Shown here: in pieces, positions 1 to 6,199 of the stretch
How the letters are laid out: the number at the start of each line of letters is the position of its first letter
Position numbering within the stretch: the first letter of the stretch is position 1
From: Desulfobulbaceae bacterium UBA5611
GTDB taxonomy: Bacteria > Desulfobacterota > Desulfobulbia > Desulfobulbales > Desulfocapsaceae
Assembly (NCBI GenBank): GCA_002424635.1
Contig: DIKT01000026.1
Location: 89,914 to 121,000 of the forward strand
Direction of reading: 5' to 3'
DNA length: 31,087 bases
Made by a program: the position numbers and the translations under genes
The notes under the pieces: model-generated
Database searches by the model: none
The model's input: the letters and a program-made list of their open reading frames with translations, nothing else
What the model was told of the DNA's origin: nothing

Positions 1-233
1 ACATGCGGCCCTATCTGTTTGGCGGCGGTGGTCCGGTGTATAGCTTTGCTGATGTTCCCGGCATGGGGGCCGAGTTAAATGGTAATTACCAGTTCGGTCT
101 GGGACTTGAATATGACAACTGTTGCCACACTTATCTGGCGGAACTGCGTTTTCATCACATCTCCAATGCCGGCAGTGAGGAGCCCAACATTCCTCTTAAT
201 TCCTTTAAATTGCTGGTTGGCATCTCTTTTTAA
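1..233 (+). CDS. PagL-like lipid A deacylase / acyloxyacyl hydrolase, C-terminal fragment
   Basis: The gene is cut by the left window edge, so only about 76 C-terminal residues are visible and the start is unknown. The fragment alternates polar and hydrophobic residues and ends in Phe, as expected for the last strands of an outer-membrane beta-barrel. It carries the FHHISNAG motif followed by PN, which matches the PagL family active-site region (His and Ser of the His-Ser-Glu triad). PagL enzymes remove the 3-O acyl chain from lipid A in the outer membrane. At the position expected for the triad Glu, twelve residues after the His, this protein has Asn, so catalysis by the classic triad is uncertain. 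The next gene converges on it with only two bases between the stops. I am confident of the family but not of activity. Confidence 0.75.
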   Translation, partial: MRPYLFGGGGPVYSFADVPGMGAELNGNYQFGLGLEYDNCCHTYLAELRFHHISNAGSEEPNIPLNSFKLLVGISF

Positions 234-235
234 TA

Positions 236-1264
236 TTAAAGAAAAAACTCTGCTGACGACGGCTCATATGTTAGCGGGGCAGTACGCACGTAGACCTTGC
301 TGTCTTCGGCCTGAATCCGATTATACATGAACCACTGCCCTGCCTGGTGGTCCAGAAAAACAGTCATTCCTTCACCGCGGGCCAGGCCGTCCCAGGTTCT
401 GACCTTGGTCAGCTGGCCCGGGCTGTCGGCGGCAGCGGTATATACCTCAAGCCGGCTCCAGTCATTTCTTTTCTGAAAAAACATCGCTATTTTGTTGGCG
501 GCAAGCCAATTAATATCACCACCGGCGCCGAAAAATGCTTTTTCATCTAACAGCAGTCTGGTCTCTTGAAAAGAGGACGGTGACTCCCCGGTGGCCAGAC
601 AGAGCTGCCAATCGCCTACCACCACTCCTTTGGCAAAATAATAAAGCGACCAGATACCATCTTTCTGCATGATACCGGTGGGGCCGAGCTCATCACCTGA
701 GCCGACGACCTCAGGATTGCCGTGATCAAGCACCAGCACCGGCGGGCTGAAGTTTTTGCCATCGTTTGAAGTAACCAGATGGACATCGGCCCATACCTGA
801 TCGGTGCCGGCATCTGCAGCCGACATGGTATTGATATAAAGATGGATGACATCGTCAACCAACAGGGCCTTGGCCCCGAAGATGCCTTCTTCTTCATTAT
901 TGGCAGGCGACCAGGATAGTATCGGATTACCTTCATACTTAATGAAATCAATACCGTTGGTGCTGGTTGCCAAACCGAGCTTTCTATGGGTGGGACCTTG
1001 ATCAATCTCGCGCTTGCCGTCGGAGCCGACATAATAGAGATAATAAATTCCGTCCCGCTTGACCACAGTACTGGGCGTAACCGCTCCCGGATCGGCATCA
1101 TCCCAGGAACCCGGCCGGCCCAGACTTAAACCGGTCACCTGCTGCGGAGCGGACCAGTCACCTTGCTGCGGTAGTGCAATCTCAGCATCCGGCCTACAAT
1201 TTGCCGTCAGGCTGACCAGCACCAGCATGGTCACAATTATTTTTGCATGGTTAAACAACTGCAT
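236..1264 (-). CDS. Secreted five-bladed beta-propeller protein, glycosidase-like (GH43/32/130-type fold)
   Basis: This 342-residue protein has a hydrophobic N-terminal signal segment (residues about 8-22) ending near a Cys. The context T-A-N-C is a poor lipobox, so a Sec-cleaved periplasmic protein is as likely as a lipoprotein. After it come repeated propeller-blade signatures: aromatic strands such as GIYYLYYVG, KLGLATSTNGIDF, GIWSLYYFAKG and QWFMYNR. These are characteristic of five-bladed glycoside hydrolase and glycosylase propellers. I cannot assign a family number or substrate, or prove the catalytic acids. The start is supported by AGGGA about nine bases upstream. It lies downstream of msrA on the same strand, separated by 62 bases that contain a possible -10 box, so it may be co-transcribed or have its own promoter. 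Confidence 0.7.
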   Translation of the reverse strand: MQLFNHAKIIVTMLVLVSLTANCRPDAEIALPQQGDWSAPQQVTGLSLGRPGSWDDADPGAVTPSTVVKRDGIYYLYYVGSDGKREIDQGPTHRKLGLATSTNGIDFIKYEGNPILSWSPANNEEEGIFGAKALLVDDVIHLYINTMSAADAGTDQVWADVHLVTSNDGKNFSPPVLVLDHGNPEVVGSGDELGPTGIMQKDGIWSLYYFAKGVVVGDWQLCLATGESPSSFQETRLLLDEKAFFGAGGDINWLAANKIAMFFQKRNDWSRLEVYTAAADSPGQLTKVRTWDGLARGEGMTVFLDHQAGQWFMYNRIQAEDSKVYVRTAPLTYEPSSAEFFL

Positions 1265-1307
1265 ATTGCAATTTCCCTATGTAAACTTTGGCTGGATACA
1301 AGTAGAA

Positions 1308-1313
1308 ATTATA
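1308..1313 (-). promoter_or_regulatory. Possible -10 box for the propeller gene
   Basis: The minus strand reads TATAAT about 45 bases upstream of the propeller gene start. The hexamer 17 bases further upstream (CCGACC, inside the msrA stop region) is a poor -35 match, so this is only a candidate. Confidence 0.3.
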
Positions 1314-1326
1314 TTGTTCTGATACT

Positions 1327-1914
1327 CTAAGGTCGGGCTTTATCGCCCCATAGTTCCTTTAATCGTTGATCACGACCACAATTCCAGCGATAGAATTTAT
1401 AACGAACCGGGCTTTTCTTATAATAATCCTGATGATAGCTTTCGTCACCTTTACTGGGATAAAAGGTTGAGGCCGTTAATATCGGGGTCACCACTTTCTG
1501 CTTGGGAAATTGCTCTGCCACCTGCCGTTTCGATTGTTCAGCCAGCTGTCTTTCGCTGTCATCAGCGACGAAAATAGCACTTAAATAACTGGGACCGCGA
1601 TCACAAAATTGGCCGCCATTATCAAAAGGATCGATATTGACCCAGAAGTGATCTAATAATTTCTGATAACTAATTTTAGCAGGGTCATAGGTGATCTCCA
1701 CCGCCTCGACGTGGCCTTCATGATTTCCGCTATAGGTCGGGTCTTTGACCGTGCCTCCGGTAAAGCCTGAGACCACATCGGTTACGCCGTCCAGTTTTTC
1801 AAAATCGGCTTCCATACACCAGAAACAGCCGCCAGCCAGGATAGTTTTGTCAGCTGCAGCAGTTGCAGCCCAGGCCAGAAGACATAAGAAAAGCATCACT
1901 GTGGTGGTTTTCAT
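1327..1914 (-). CDS. msrA: Peptide-methionine (S)-S-oxide reductase, exported
   Basis: MsrA reduces methionine-S-sulfoxide in oxidised proteins. The active-site motif GGCFWC is at residues 28-33, with Cys30 as the nucleophile. The family block GQFCDRGPSY (Cys104) follows, and Cys179 sits in the C-terminal WNCG segment, giving candidate resolving cysteines. The length of 195 residues fits a single-domain MsrA plus leader. The first about 20 residues are a clear Sec signal peptide (hydrophobic core, then ATAAA before the mature start), so the enzyme probably repairs envelope proteins. No msrB domain is fused or adjacent, so the electron donor and R-sulfoxide partner are not visible. A GAGGAGAG ribosome binding site lies eight bases before the ATG, and a good sigma70-type promoter precedes it. 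Confidence 0.93.
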   Translation of the reverse strand: MKTTTVMLFLCLLAWAATAAADKTILAGGCFWCMEADFEKLDGVTDVVSGFTGGTVKDPTYSGNHEGHVEAVEITYDPAKISYQKLLDHFWVNIDPFDNGGQFCDRGPSYLSAIFVADDSERQLAEQSKRQVAEQFPKQKVVTPILTASTFYPSKGDESYHQDYYKKSPVRYKFYRWNCGRDQRLKELWGDKARP

Positions 1915-1962
1915 AACGTTCTCTCCTCAAAGTAGAGGTTCATAACAAGGAAGGGTTATCTG

Positions 1963-1991
1963 ATTATAAGCTCTTTTGACGCATTCGTGAA
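1963..1991 (-). promoter_or_regulatory. Sigma70-type promoter of msrA
   Basis: The minus strand reads TTCACG, 17 bases, then TATAAT (perfect -10, 4/6 -35). The predicted start leaves a leader of about 40 bases before the msrA ATG, which carries the GAGGAG ribosome binding site. This separates msrA from the upstream protease gene. Confidence 0.55.
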
Positions 1992-2052
1992 GCAACCTGC
2001 ATGAAAACGGCTGGCGCGGCTTGATCAGAATAGCTAGAGGACAGCCCGGTTC

Positions 2053-3288
2053 TCAGGTCGTACTGAGGGCGCGCAGTCTGTTTAAGAGCGGGGGATGGGA
2101 GTAGTGGCAAAAGACATAGGCCGGATGCGGGGTAAGATTGCTGAGGTTGTTGACGGACAGCTTTTTCAAGGCCGAGCCCAGGGCGGCAGCGTCAAAATGA
2201 TGGGCGGCAAAACGGTCCGCCTCATACTCATTGTGCCGGGAGAAACCGTTCATGGCCAGACCCATGACCGTGGACAGCGGCGAGTAGAGAAGAGCAAAGC
2301 TGATCAGGGCCAGATGGAAGCTATGGCTATTGGCGCCCAAGGCCGCAGACAGCAGCGGGTTAGCAATAAACAACGATAAGATATAGAGCATGATGCCGGT
2401 CTGACAGAGTGCGGCGATAATCCCCTTGATGGTGTGCTTTTTCTTATAATGGCCGATCTCATGGGCCAGCACTGCCACCAGCTCCTCCACCGCCAGATCT
2501 TTAATCAGGGTATCATAGAGGACGATGCGCTTTTTGGCCCCGAGGCCGGAAAAATAGGCATTGGCCTTGGTGGAGCGGCGGGAGCCGTCAATGACAAAGA
2601 CATTATCCAGCTGAAAGCCGGCCTTGGCGCTGAAGGCCTCGATGGCATCCCGCAGATCACCCTGCTCGAGCGGAGTCTGCTTATTAAAGAGGGGCACGAT
2701 CAGGGTGGAGTAGAACATGGTCATCAAGATCATGAAGCTACTCAGCAACAGCCAGGCATAGAGCCAGAAATTGTCCTGGGTGACCTGGTAAAACCAGATC
2801 ACCGCCGTAAGCAAGGGCCCGCCCAGAAGGATGATCAACAGCCAGCCCTTGAGCTTGTCGGTGATAAAGGTGGCCATGGTGGTCTTGTTAAAGGCAAAGC
2901 GCTCCTCCAGGACAAAGGTGTGATAGAGGGCAAAGGGCAGAAAGAGGATTTCCGAGGCGAAAAAAAGCAGGGCAAAGAAGAGCAGGGAAACCAGCAACTC
3001 CGCCTGCACCAGATCCCGGGCCATCTCGTCGATAAAGGCAAAGCCGCCACCGATGAGCAGGGCCAGGAGGAGCACCATCTGCAGGCTGGCAGTGACCAGC
3101 TCCAACCGGCAATTGGCCAGCTTGTACTCCTGGGACTGCTGATACTTCTCCTCGCTGTAAATCCCCTTTACCTCATCAGGCAGCTGGGTGGTTATACTCC
3201 GGCAGTTGAGAAAGCTGAGCCCCCTTGCCAGGAGATAATCTGCCAGAACGATGGCGATAATGACATAAAGGATGGTGGTGGCGTTCAT
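2053..3288 (-). CDS. M48 family membrane zinc metalloprotease (Ste24/CAAX-protease-like)
   Basis: The 411-residue protein has several hydrophobic helices (about 5-22, 65-88, 95-125, 145-168, 175-200, 295-320 and 325-345). The M48 zinc motif HEIGH is at residues 276-280, and a downstream NEYEADRFA block supplies the third zinc ligand Glu. The order of N-terminal helices, catalytic domain between membrane segments and late NEYEAD matches the Ste24 (M48A) type rather than the shorter HtpX type. Bacterial members are thought to act in membrane-protein quality control; CAAX processing is not expected here. No strong ribosome binding site precedes the ATG. A decayed copy of its first eight codons lies about 135 bases upstream. 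It is probably monocistronic. Confidence 0.9.
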   Translation of the reverse strand: MNATTILYVIIAIVLADYLLARGLSFLNCRSITTQLPDEVKGIYSEEKYQQSQEYKLANCRLELVTASLQMVLLLALLIGGGFAFIDEMARDLVQAELLVSLLFFALLFFASEILFLPFALYHTFVLEERFAFNKTTMATFITDKLKGWLLIILLGGPLLTAVIWFYQVTQDNFWLYAWLLLSSFMILMTMFYSTLIVPLFNKQTPLEQGDLRDAIEAFSAKAGFQLDNVFVIDGSRRSTKANAYFSGLGAKKRIVLYDTLIKDLAVEELVAVLAHEIGHYKKKHTIKGIIAALCQTGIMLYILSLFIANPLLSAALGANSHSFHLALISFALLYSPLSTVMGLAMNGFSRHNEYEADRFAAHHFDAAALGSALKKLSVNNLSNLTPHPAYVFCHYSHPPLLNRLRALSTT

Positions 3289-3290
3289 GG
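3265..3290. repeat. Direct repeat copy A (start of the M48 gene)
   Basis: This 26-base stretch covers the first codons of the M48 protease gene. It matches 3401-3426 at 23 of 26 positions in the same orientation; the similarity stops abruptly on both sides. Confidence 0.7.
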
Positions 3291-3400
3291 TTTCAAGGAC
3301 TCTATGTGGTAAAGAGTTATGGGTTCGTTTTCCTGAACATGCCGGCAGGGGATGCCTTTTTTTATGACATGCCCGACCCCGGTGTATTTTTAAATTTCAT

Positions 3401-3426
3401 ATAAAGGATGGTAGTGGCGCTCGTGG
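3401..3426. repeat. Direct repeat copy B (decayed copy of the M48 gene start)
   Basis: This is the second copy of the 26-base repeat. On the minus strand the ATG is replaced by ACG, so it cannot start the protease. It lies between the TIR gene stop and the protease gene, at the edge of the AT-rich patch. Confidence 0.65.
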
Positions 3427-3507
3427 AATTTTTTTATTATATATCAAGTTGTTAGCTTGGCCAGACCGGTGTCTCCAATAACAAGAGTCCAGCAAAGACC
3501 ACTATTT

Positions 3508-4317
3508 TTATACGCGAACATTATATCCGGCTGCTTTAAGTTCTTTTATTAACGAGTAGCCACTTTCCTCGATTGAATTAGAGTATTGTTTATATACCAA
3601 TCCACCAAGATCGCTAGGTAAAGATACCGAACCAGTATATAAGCAACATACTCGTGGCCGCCCAAGCTTCCCCACAAAATAGCCAAACTCAAAGATCACA
3701 TTTGGTCGTGCTCTTAGCTCAATAGTTCGCTCACTTTCAGGGAGCTCTCTTTCAGATGAAAGATAAGCCATTTCATCGGGGGTCATCATAATAAATGCGT
3801 ACCCAGTATCACTATGCTTTTCAAACTTTTCTATTATCGTCTGTCCTTGATCAGCCTGCCTATGTAAGACTATTGGCTCAAGCCCTAGTTCTGTTAGAAA
3901 TATCTCCAATTCTTGCTTCGCTTTCTCATCATGCCCATGCACGATAAATACTTTATTTGAGCGCGGCACACCTTCTTCGTTAACCTCTACCTTCCCAATT
4001 TCCGGAAGCACTTCATCTTCAATGCTGAATTTTGCTGACTTCAATGCGCTTAAAATTAGCGTTTTTGCATTCGTAAATTTATCTTCGCCAGTTCCAATAA
4101 GCCTATACCCCAATCCTCTTTGTAAGGTGTGAGCAGGCACCGACTCCTCACCAAACTTGGCGTTAATAAATGTTTTCGCACGAGATTGCCAGATAATCCA
4201 TTCTTCGGAATATGAAGCCGGGTGACCATATTGCCCCCAAGAAGAGCAAAAATTCCTATAAGTAAACTTATTGCCCTCTTGAATCAAGCTATTCAATGTA
4301 TCTATTGTTTTGCTCAT
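3508..4317 (-). CDS. TIR-domain nucleotide-binding protein of the CAP12/Pycsar-effector type (putative NADase)
   Basis: The protein has 269 residues. The C-terminal part (about 121-265) is a TIR-like domain: a first strand and loop KVFIVHGHDEKAK, then QGQTIIEKFE, then YAFIMMTPDE, then RARPNVIFEFGYFVGKLGR. Glu210 in NVIFEFGYF is the expected catalytic Glu of NAD-cleaving TIRs of this family. The N-terminal about 110 residues form a separate, helix-rich domain (WIIWQSRAKTFI, then LILSALKSAKF) of a kind often seen before such TIRs; I cannot name it. Family members serve as NAD-depleting effectors in CBASS and Pycsar anti-phage defence, but no cyclase or other defence gene is adjacent. The gene is visibly AT-rich: 4021-4080 has 19 G+C of 60, against 30 of 60 for 5821-5880 in acsE. 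This suggests recent acquisition. The ribosome binding site is weak. Confidence 0.82.
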   Translation of the reverse strand: MSKTIDTLNSLIQEGNKFTYRNFCSSWGQYGHPASYSEEWIIWQSRAKTFINAKFGEESVPAHTLQRGLGYRLIGTGEDKFTNAKTLILSALKSAKFSIEDEVLPEIGKVEVNEEGVPRSNKVFIVHGHDEKAKQELEIFLTELGLEPIVLHRQADQGQTIIEKFEKHSDTGYAFIMMTPDEMAYLSSERELPESERTIELRARPNVIFEFGYFVGKLGRPRVCCLYTGSVSLPSDLGGLVYKQYSNSIEESGYSLIKELKAAGYNVRV

Positions 4318-4441
4318 AATTCACCATAAAAACTTATCGACACCGGTTATGGTCCGTCTTATCAATTTAATAGGGGGAATTTTGTCCGTTATATCACCCC
4401 CCTCTGGGGTAGACGGAATTTCCGCTTCTTCTTGTATGATC

Positions 4442-4484
4442 TGGAAATATAGAAATTAACCAATTCCTTATCAGCATATTTCCA
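4442..4484. repeat. 9-bp inverted repeat upstream of the TIR gene
   Basis: TGGAAATAT (4442-4450) is matched by its exact complement ATATTTCCA (4476-4484) across 25 bases. It lies in the gene-free 284 bases between the HSDR_N-fold gene and the TIR gene. It could be an operator or a stem; no U-tract follows, so it is not a standard terminator. Confidence 0.4.
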
Positions 4485-4601
4485 TATACCCTACGACAGA
4501 ATCTGAAATCCAGAAAGAAATAATTCGAAATTTCGCAAGGATCTCGATATCAGGCCATCCCACTGAACAGTCAGTCCTGCCTTTTCAAAACCCCCTGACC
4601 C

Positions 4602-5147
4602 CTATCGGCGACAGCAGATCTCCACATCAAAGGCATTGAGAATCCGCAGTTCCCGCTCCCGTTTCTTGCCTTCCATCCGCTCGCGAAAGACCAGGGTCGG
4701 CAGCAGCTCGCGGGCCTGTCGGTAATCAGGGATGGCCTCCATGCCGGTGGCCAGCACCTGGCCGGTGGCGGTAGCAAGGAGCTCCGCGTCCCGGCCGTTG
4801 GTGACCACGGCCAGCGGGATTTGGTACTCATTCTCCAAGACTCGGGCCGCGGCAATGGCCGAACGTTCACGGGTGACCAGGGAACCGGGGCCGTAGCGGA
4901 TAATCATGAAGCGCTTGCCCTCAAGGCTGACCGTCAGCTCAATGGTGGAGCGGACAAACTGGGCGGAAAAAAGGGTCTCGATAAAGCGGCGGGGTTCCAG
5001 GTCTTCCTTGGCGTAGCCCTTTTCCTCCACCATCATCCGCGCCAGCTGCTGCCTGTTCCGCTCGTCATCGGTATCAGTCAGTTCCTCACCGGTCAGGTAA
5101 TCCCGGAGAGAGCCGTACACCCGATGATGTGATGAGACCCGCAACAT
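4602..5147 (-). CDS. HSDR_N-fold (type I restriction R N-terminal-like) protein, active site apparently lost
   Basis: The start chosen is the ATG at 5147 because AGGAGG lies nine bases upstream; a longer frame reaching 5222 would have to read through a strong hairpin. The product has 181 residues. Helical N-terminal part RQQLARMMVEEKGYAKEDL, then strands IELTVSLEGKRFMIIRYGP, and late IPLAVVTNGRDAELL resemble the small stand-alone HSDR_N domain proteins (restriction-endonuclease fold). In active relatives the strands carry a D followed by ExK. Here the corresponding positions read IEL and IRYG, so the nuclease residues seem missing. It is the third gene of an operon with RACo and acsE, so a restriction role is unlikely and a role in corrinoid or C1 metabolism is the inference. 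The fold assignment is moderate; the function is unknown. Confidence 0.65.
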   Translation of the reverse strand: MLRVSSHHRVYGSLRDYLTGEELTDTDDERNRQQLARMMVEEKGYAKEDLEPRRFIETLFSAQFVRSTIELTVSLEGKRFMIIRYGPGSLVTRERSAIAAARVLENEYQIPLAVVTNGRDAELLATATGQVLATGMEAIPDYRQARELLPTLVFRERMEGKKRERELRILNAFDVEICCRR

Positions 5148-5166
5148 AGTTTCCGCCTCCTGAAAC

Positions 5167-5202
5167 GACGATGCCCCTTGGCATAAGCGAAGGGGCATCG
5201 TC
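5167..5202 (-). promoter_or_regulatory. 13-bp perfect hairpin in the acsE-HSDR_N gap
   Basis: GACGATGCCCCTT (5167-5179) pairs perfectly with AAGGGGCATCGTC (5190-5202) around a ten-base loop. In the operon mRNA it is preceded by eight U residues and followed within a few bases by the AGGAGG of the next gene. The U-run is on the wrong side for an intrinsic terminator of this transcript. It may be an mRNA-stability element protecting the upstream messages or a modulator of translation of the third gene. Confidence 0.6.
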
Positions 5203-5225
5203 AAAAAAAATGTAACTATCAACTC

Positions 5226-6122
5226 TTACAGTTCAAGCCACGACTCGGAGAAGACCGACTGACCGGACAGGGCCTTGTAGGTCTTGTAGTGCTGGAGGGC
5301 CACATCTTGCAGCTTGGACGGATCGGGATCATCACCGTCCATCATGGCATGGACCATATCGACATGAGCCTGACGCTCGCCCTTGCAGATGGCCATCAGC
5401 TCGGTATCGTAGGCATTGACGATGGCGGTGGTGATGCCGTATTTCATCAGCATGATCAGATAGGTGCGATCCAGATACTTGCGCAGATGCTCGGCCACCC
5501 CGTTGGAGACGTTGGACAGACCGACGGTGGAGCCGGCGCCGGGGGCGATATCGCCAAGCATCATCATGAACTCCAGACCGGAGGCAATCTGATCAGCGCC
5601 CAGGGTGATAGGGGTGCCGATCGGATCAAAAAGCATCTTCTCATTGGGAATACCGGCCTCGCTCAAAGCCATCATCAGATCAACGGCCATGGAGGCGCGC
5701 TCGTTGGAATCCCGCGGCATACCATCCGGTCCCCACAGCAGGGCGATGACATTGCAACCGGCCTCGGCGGCCACCGGGATCAGGTTCTGCATGCGCTCGG
5801 GCTGGGCGGAGATGGAGTTCATGATGGTCAGTTCTTTATTCTTCACCACCTGGAAACCGGCGGTCATGGCCGCCATATTGGTGGTATCGAGACAGAGCGG
5901 GACATCGGTAACGGCCTCAACGGTCTGTACCACCCAGGGCATCAACTCAACCCCGTCTTTCCGTGCCGGTCCGATGTTGAGGTCAAGGTAGGAGGCACCG
6001 GCCGCCGCTTCTTCTTTGGCCATCTCCTGAATGGGACCGGGAATCCGTTCCTTCATGGCGGTGCCGCTGCGTTTTCCCATAATATTGATGCTTTCGGCAA
6101 TTGCCATTACTTTCTGTGACAT
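5226..6122 (-). CDS. acsE: AcsE-like methyltetrahydrofolate:corrinoid methyltransferase
   Basis: The protein transfers the methyl group of methyl-tetrahydrofolate to a corrinoid protein in the cytoplasm; in acetogens and many sulfate reducers this feeds the acetyl-CoA (Wood-Ljungdahl) pathway. The 298-residue chain is a pterin-binding TIM barrel. It has DLNIGPAR (47-54), LCLDTTN (Asp79), MNSISAQ (Asn102), FDPIGTP (Asp166) and GLSNVSNG (Asn204). These align with the pterin-binding positions of Moorella AcsE, as far as I recall that sequence. It is about 35 residues longer than Moorella AcsE. AAGGAG lies eight bases before the ATG. It is downstream of the RACo-type gene with a gap of 77 bases. 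MtrH- or MtgA-type methyltransferases of methylamine or betaine systems are the main alternative, since no CO dehydrogenase or CFeSP gene is in the window. Confidence 0.85.
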   Translation of the reverse strand: MSQKVMAIAESINIMGKRSGTAMKERIPGPIQEMAKEEAAAGASYLDLNIGPARKDGVELMPWVVQTVEAVTDVPLCLDTTNMAAMTAGFQVVKNKELTIMNSISAQPERMQNLIPVAAEAGCNVIALLWGPDGMPRDSNERASMAVDLMMALSEAGIPNEKMLFDPIGTPITLGADQIASGLEFMMMLGDIAPGAGSTVGLSNVSNGVAEHLRKYLDRTYLIMLMKYGITTAIVNAYDTELMAICKGERQAHVDMVHAMMDGDDPDPSKLQDVALQHYKTYKALSGQSVFSESWLEL

Positions 6123-6199
6123 GCTGTTCTCCTTGTCTCGCTTAAGTTATCTCTTAATTATCTGTTACATAGAGGGATTGATTCAATAAAGCTCTTCTT

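Noticed and set aside
2052..2067. Stem CTCAG/CTGAG at the M48 stop codon
   Set aside because: It is a five-pair stem overlapping the stop and no U-run follows on the gene strand, so it is not convincing as a terminator.
2434..3312. Long rightward open frame opposite the M48 protease
   Set aside because: It lies antisense to a clear M48 gene. Its translation is rich in Gln, Gly and Lys without any family motif, so it is a shadow of biased codon use.
3341..3363. Possible terminator GGCA...TGCC followed by seven T
   Set aside because: The stem is only four base pairs, and no rightward gene ends upstream of it.
4602..5147. Restriction-modification system together with the TIR gene as a defence island
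   Set aside because: The HSDR_N-fold gene lacks nuclease residues and belongs to the acsE operon; no methylase, specificity subunit, helicase or cyclase is present.
4602..5222. Longer start for the HSDR_N-fold gene at 5222
   Set aside because: It would translate the perfect hairpin and ignore the AGGAGG placed correctly for the ATG at 5147.
5289..6119. Rightward open frame opposite acsE
   Set aside because: It mirrors the coding strand of a well-conserved gene; the His/Gly/Asp-rich translation has no domain signature.
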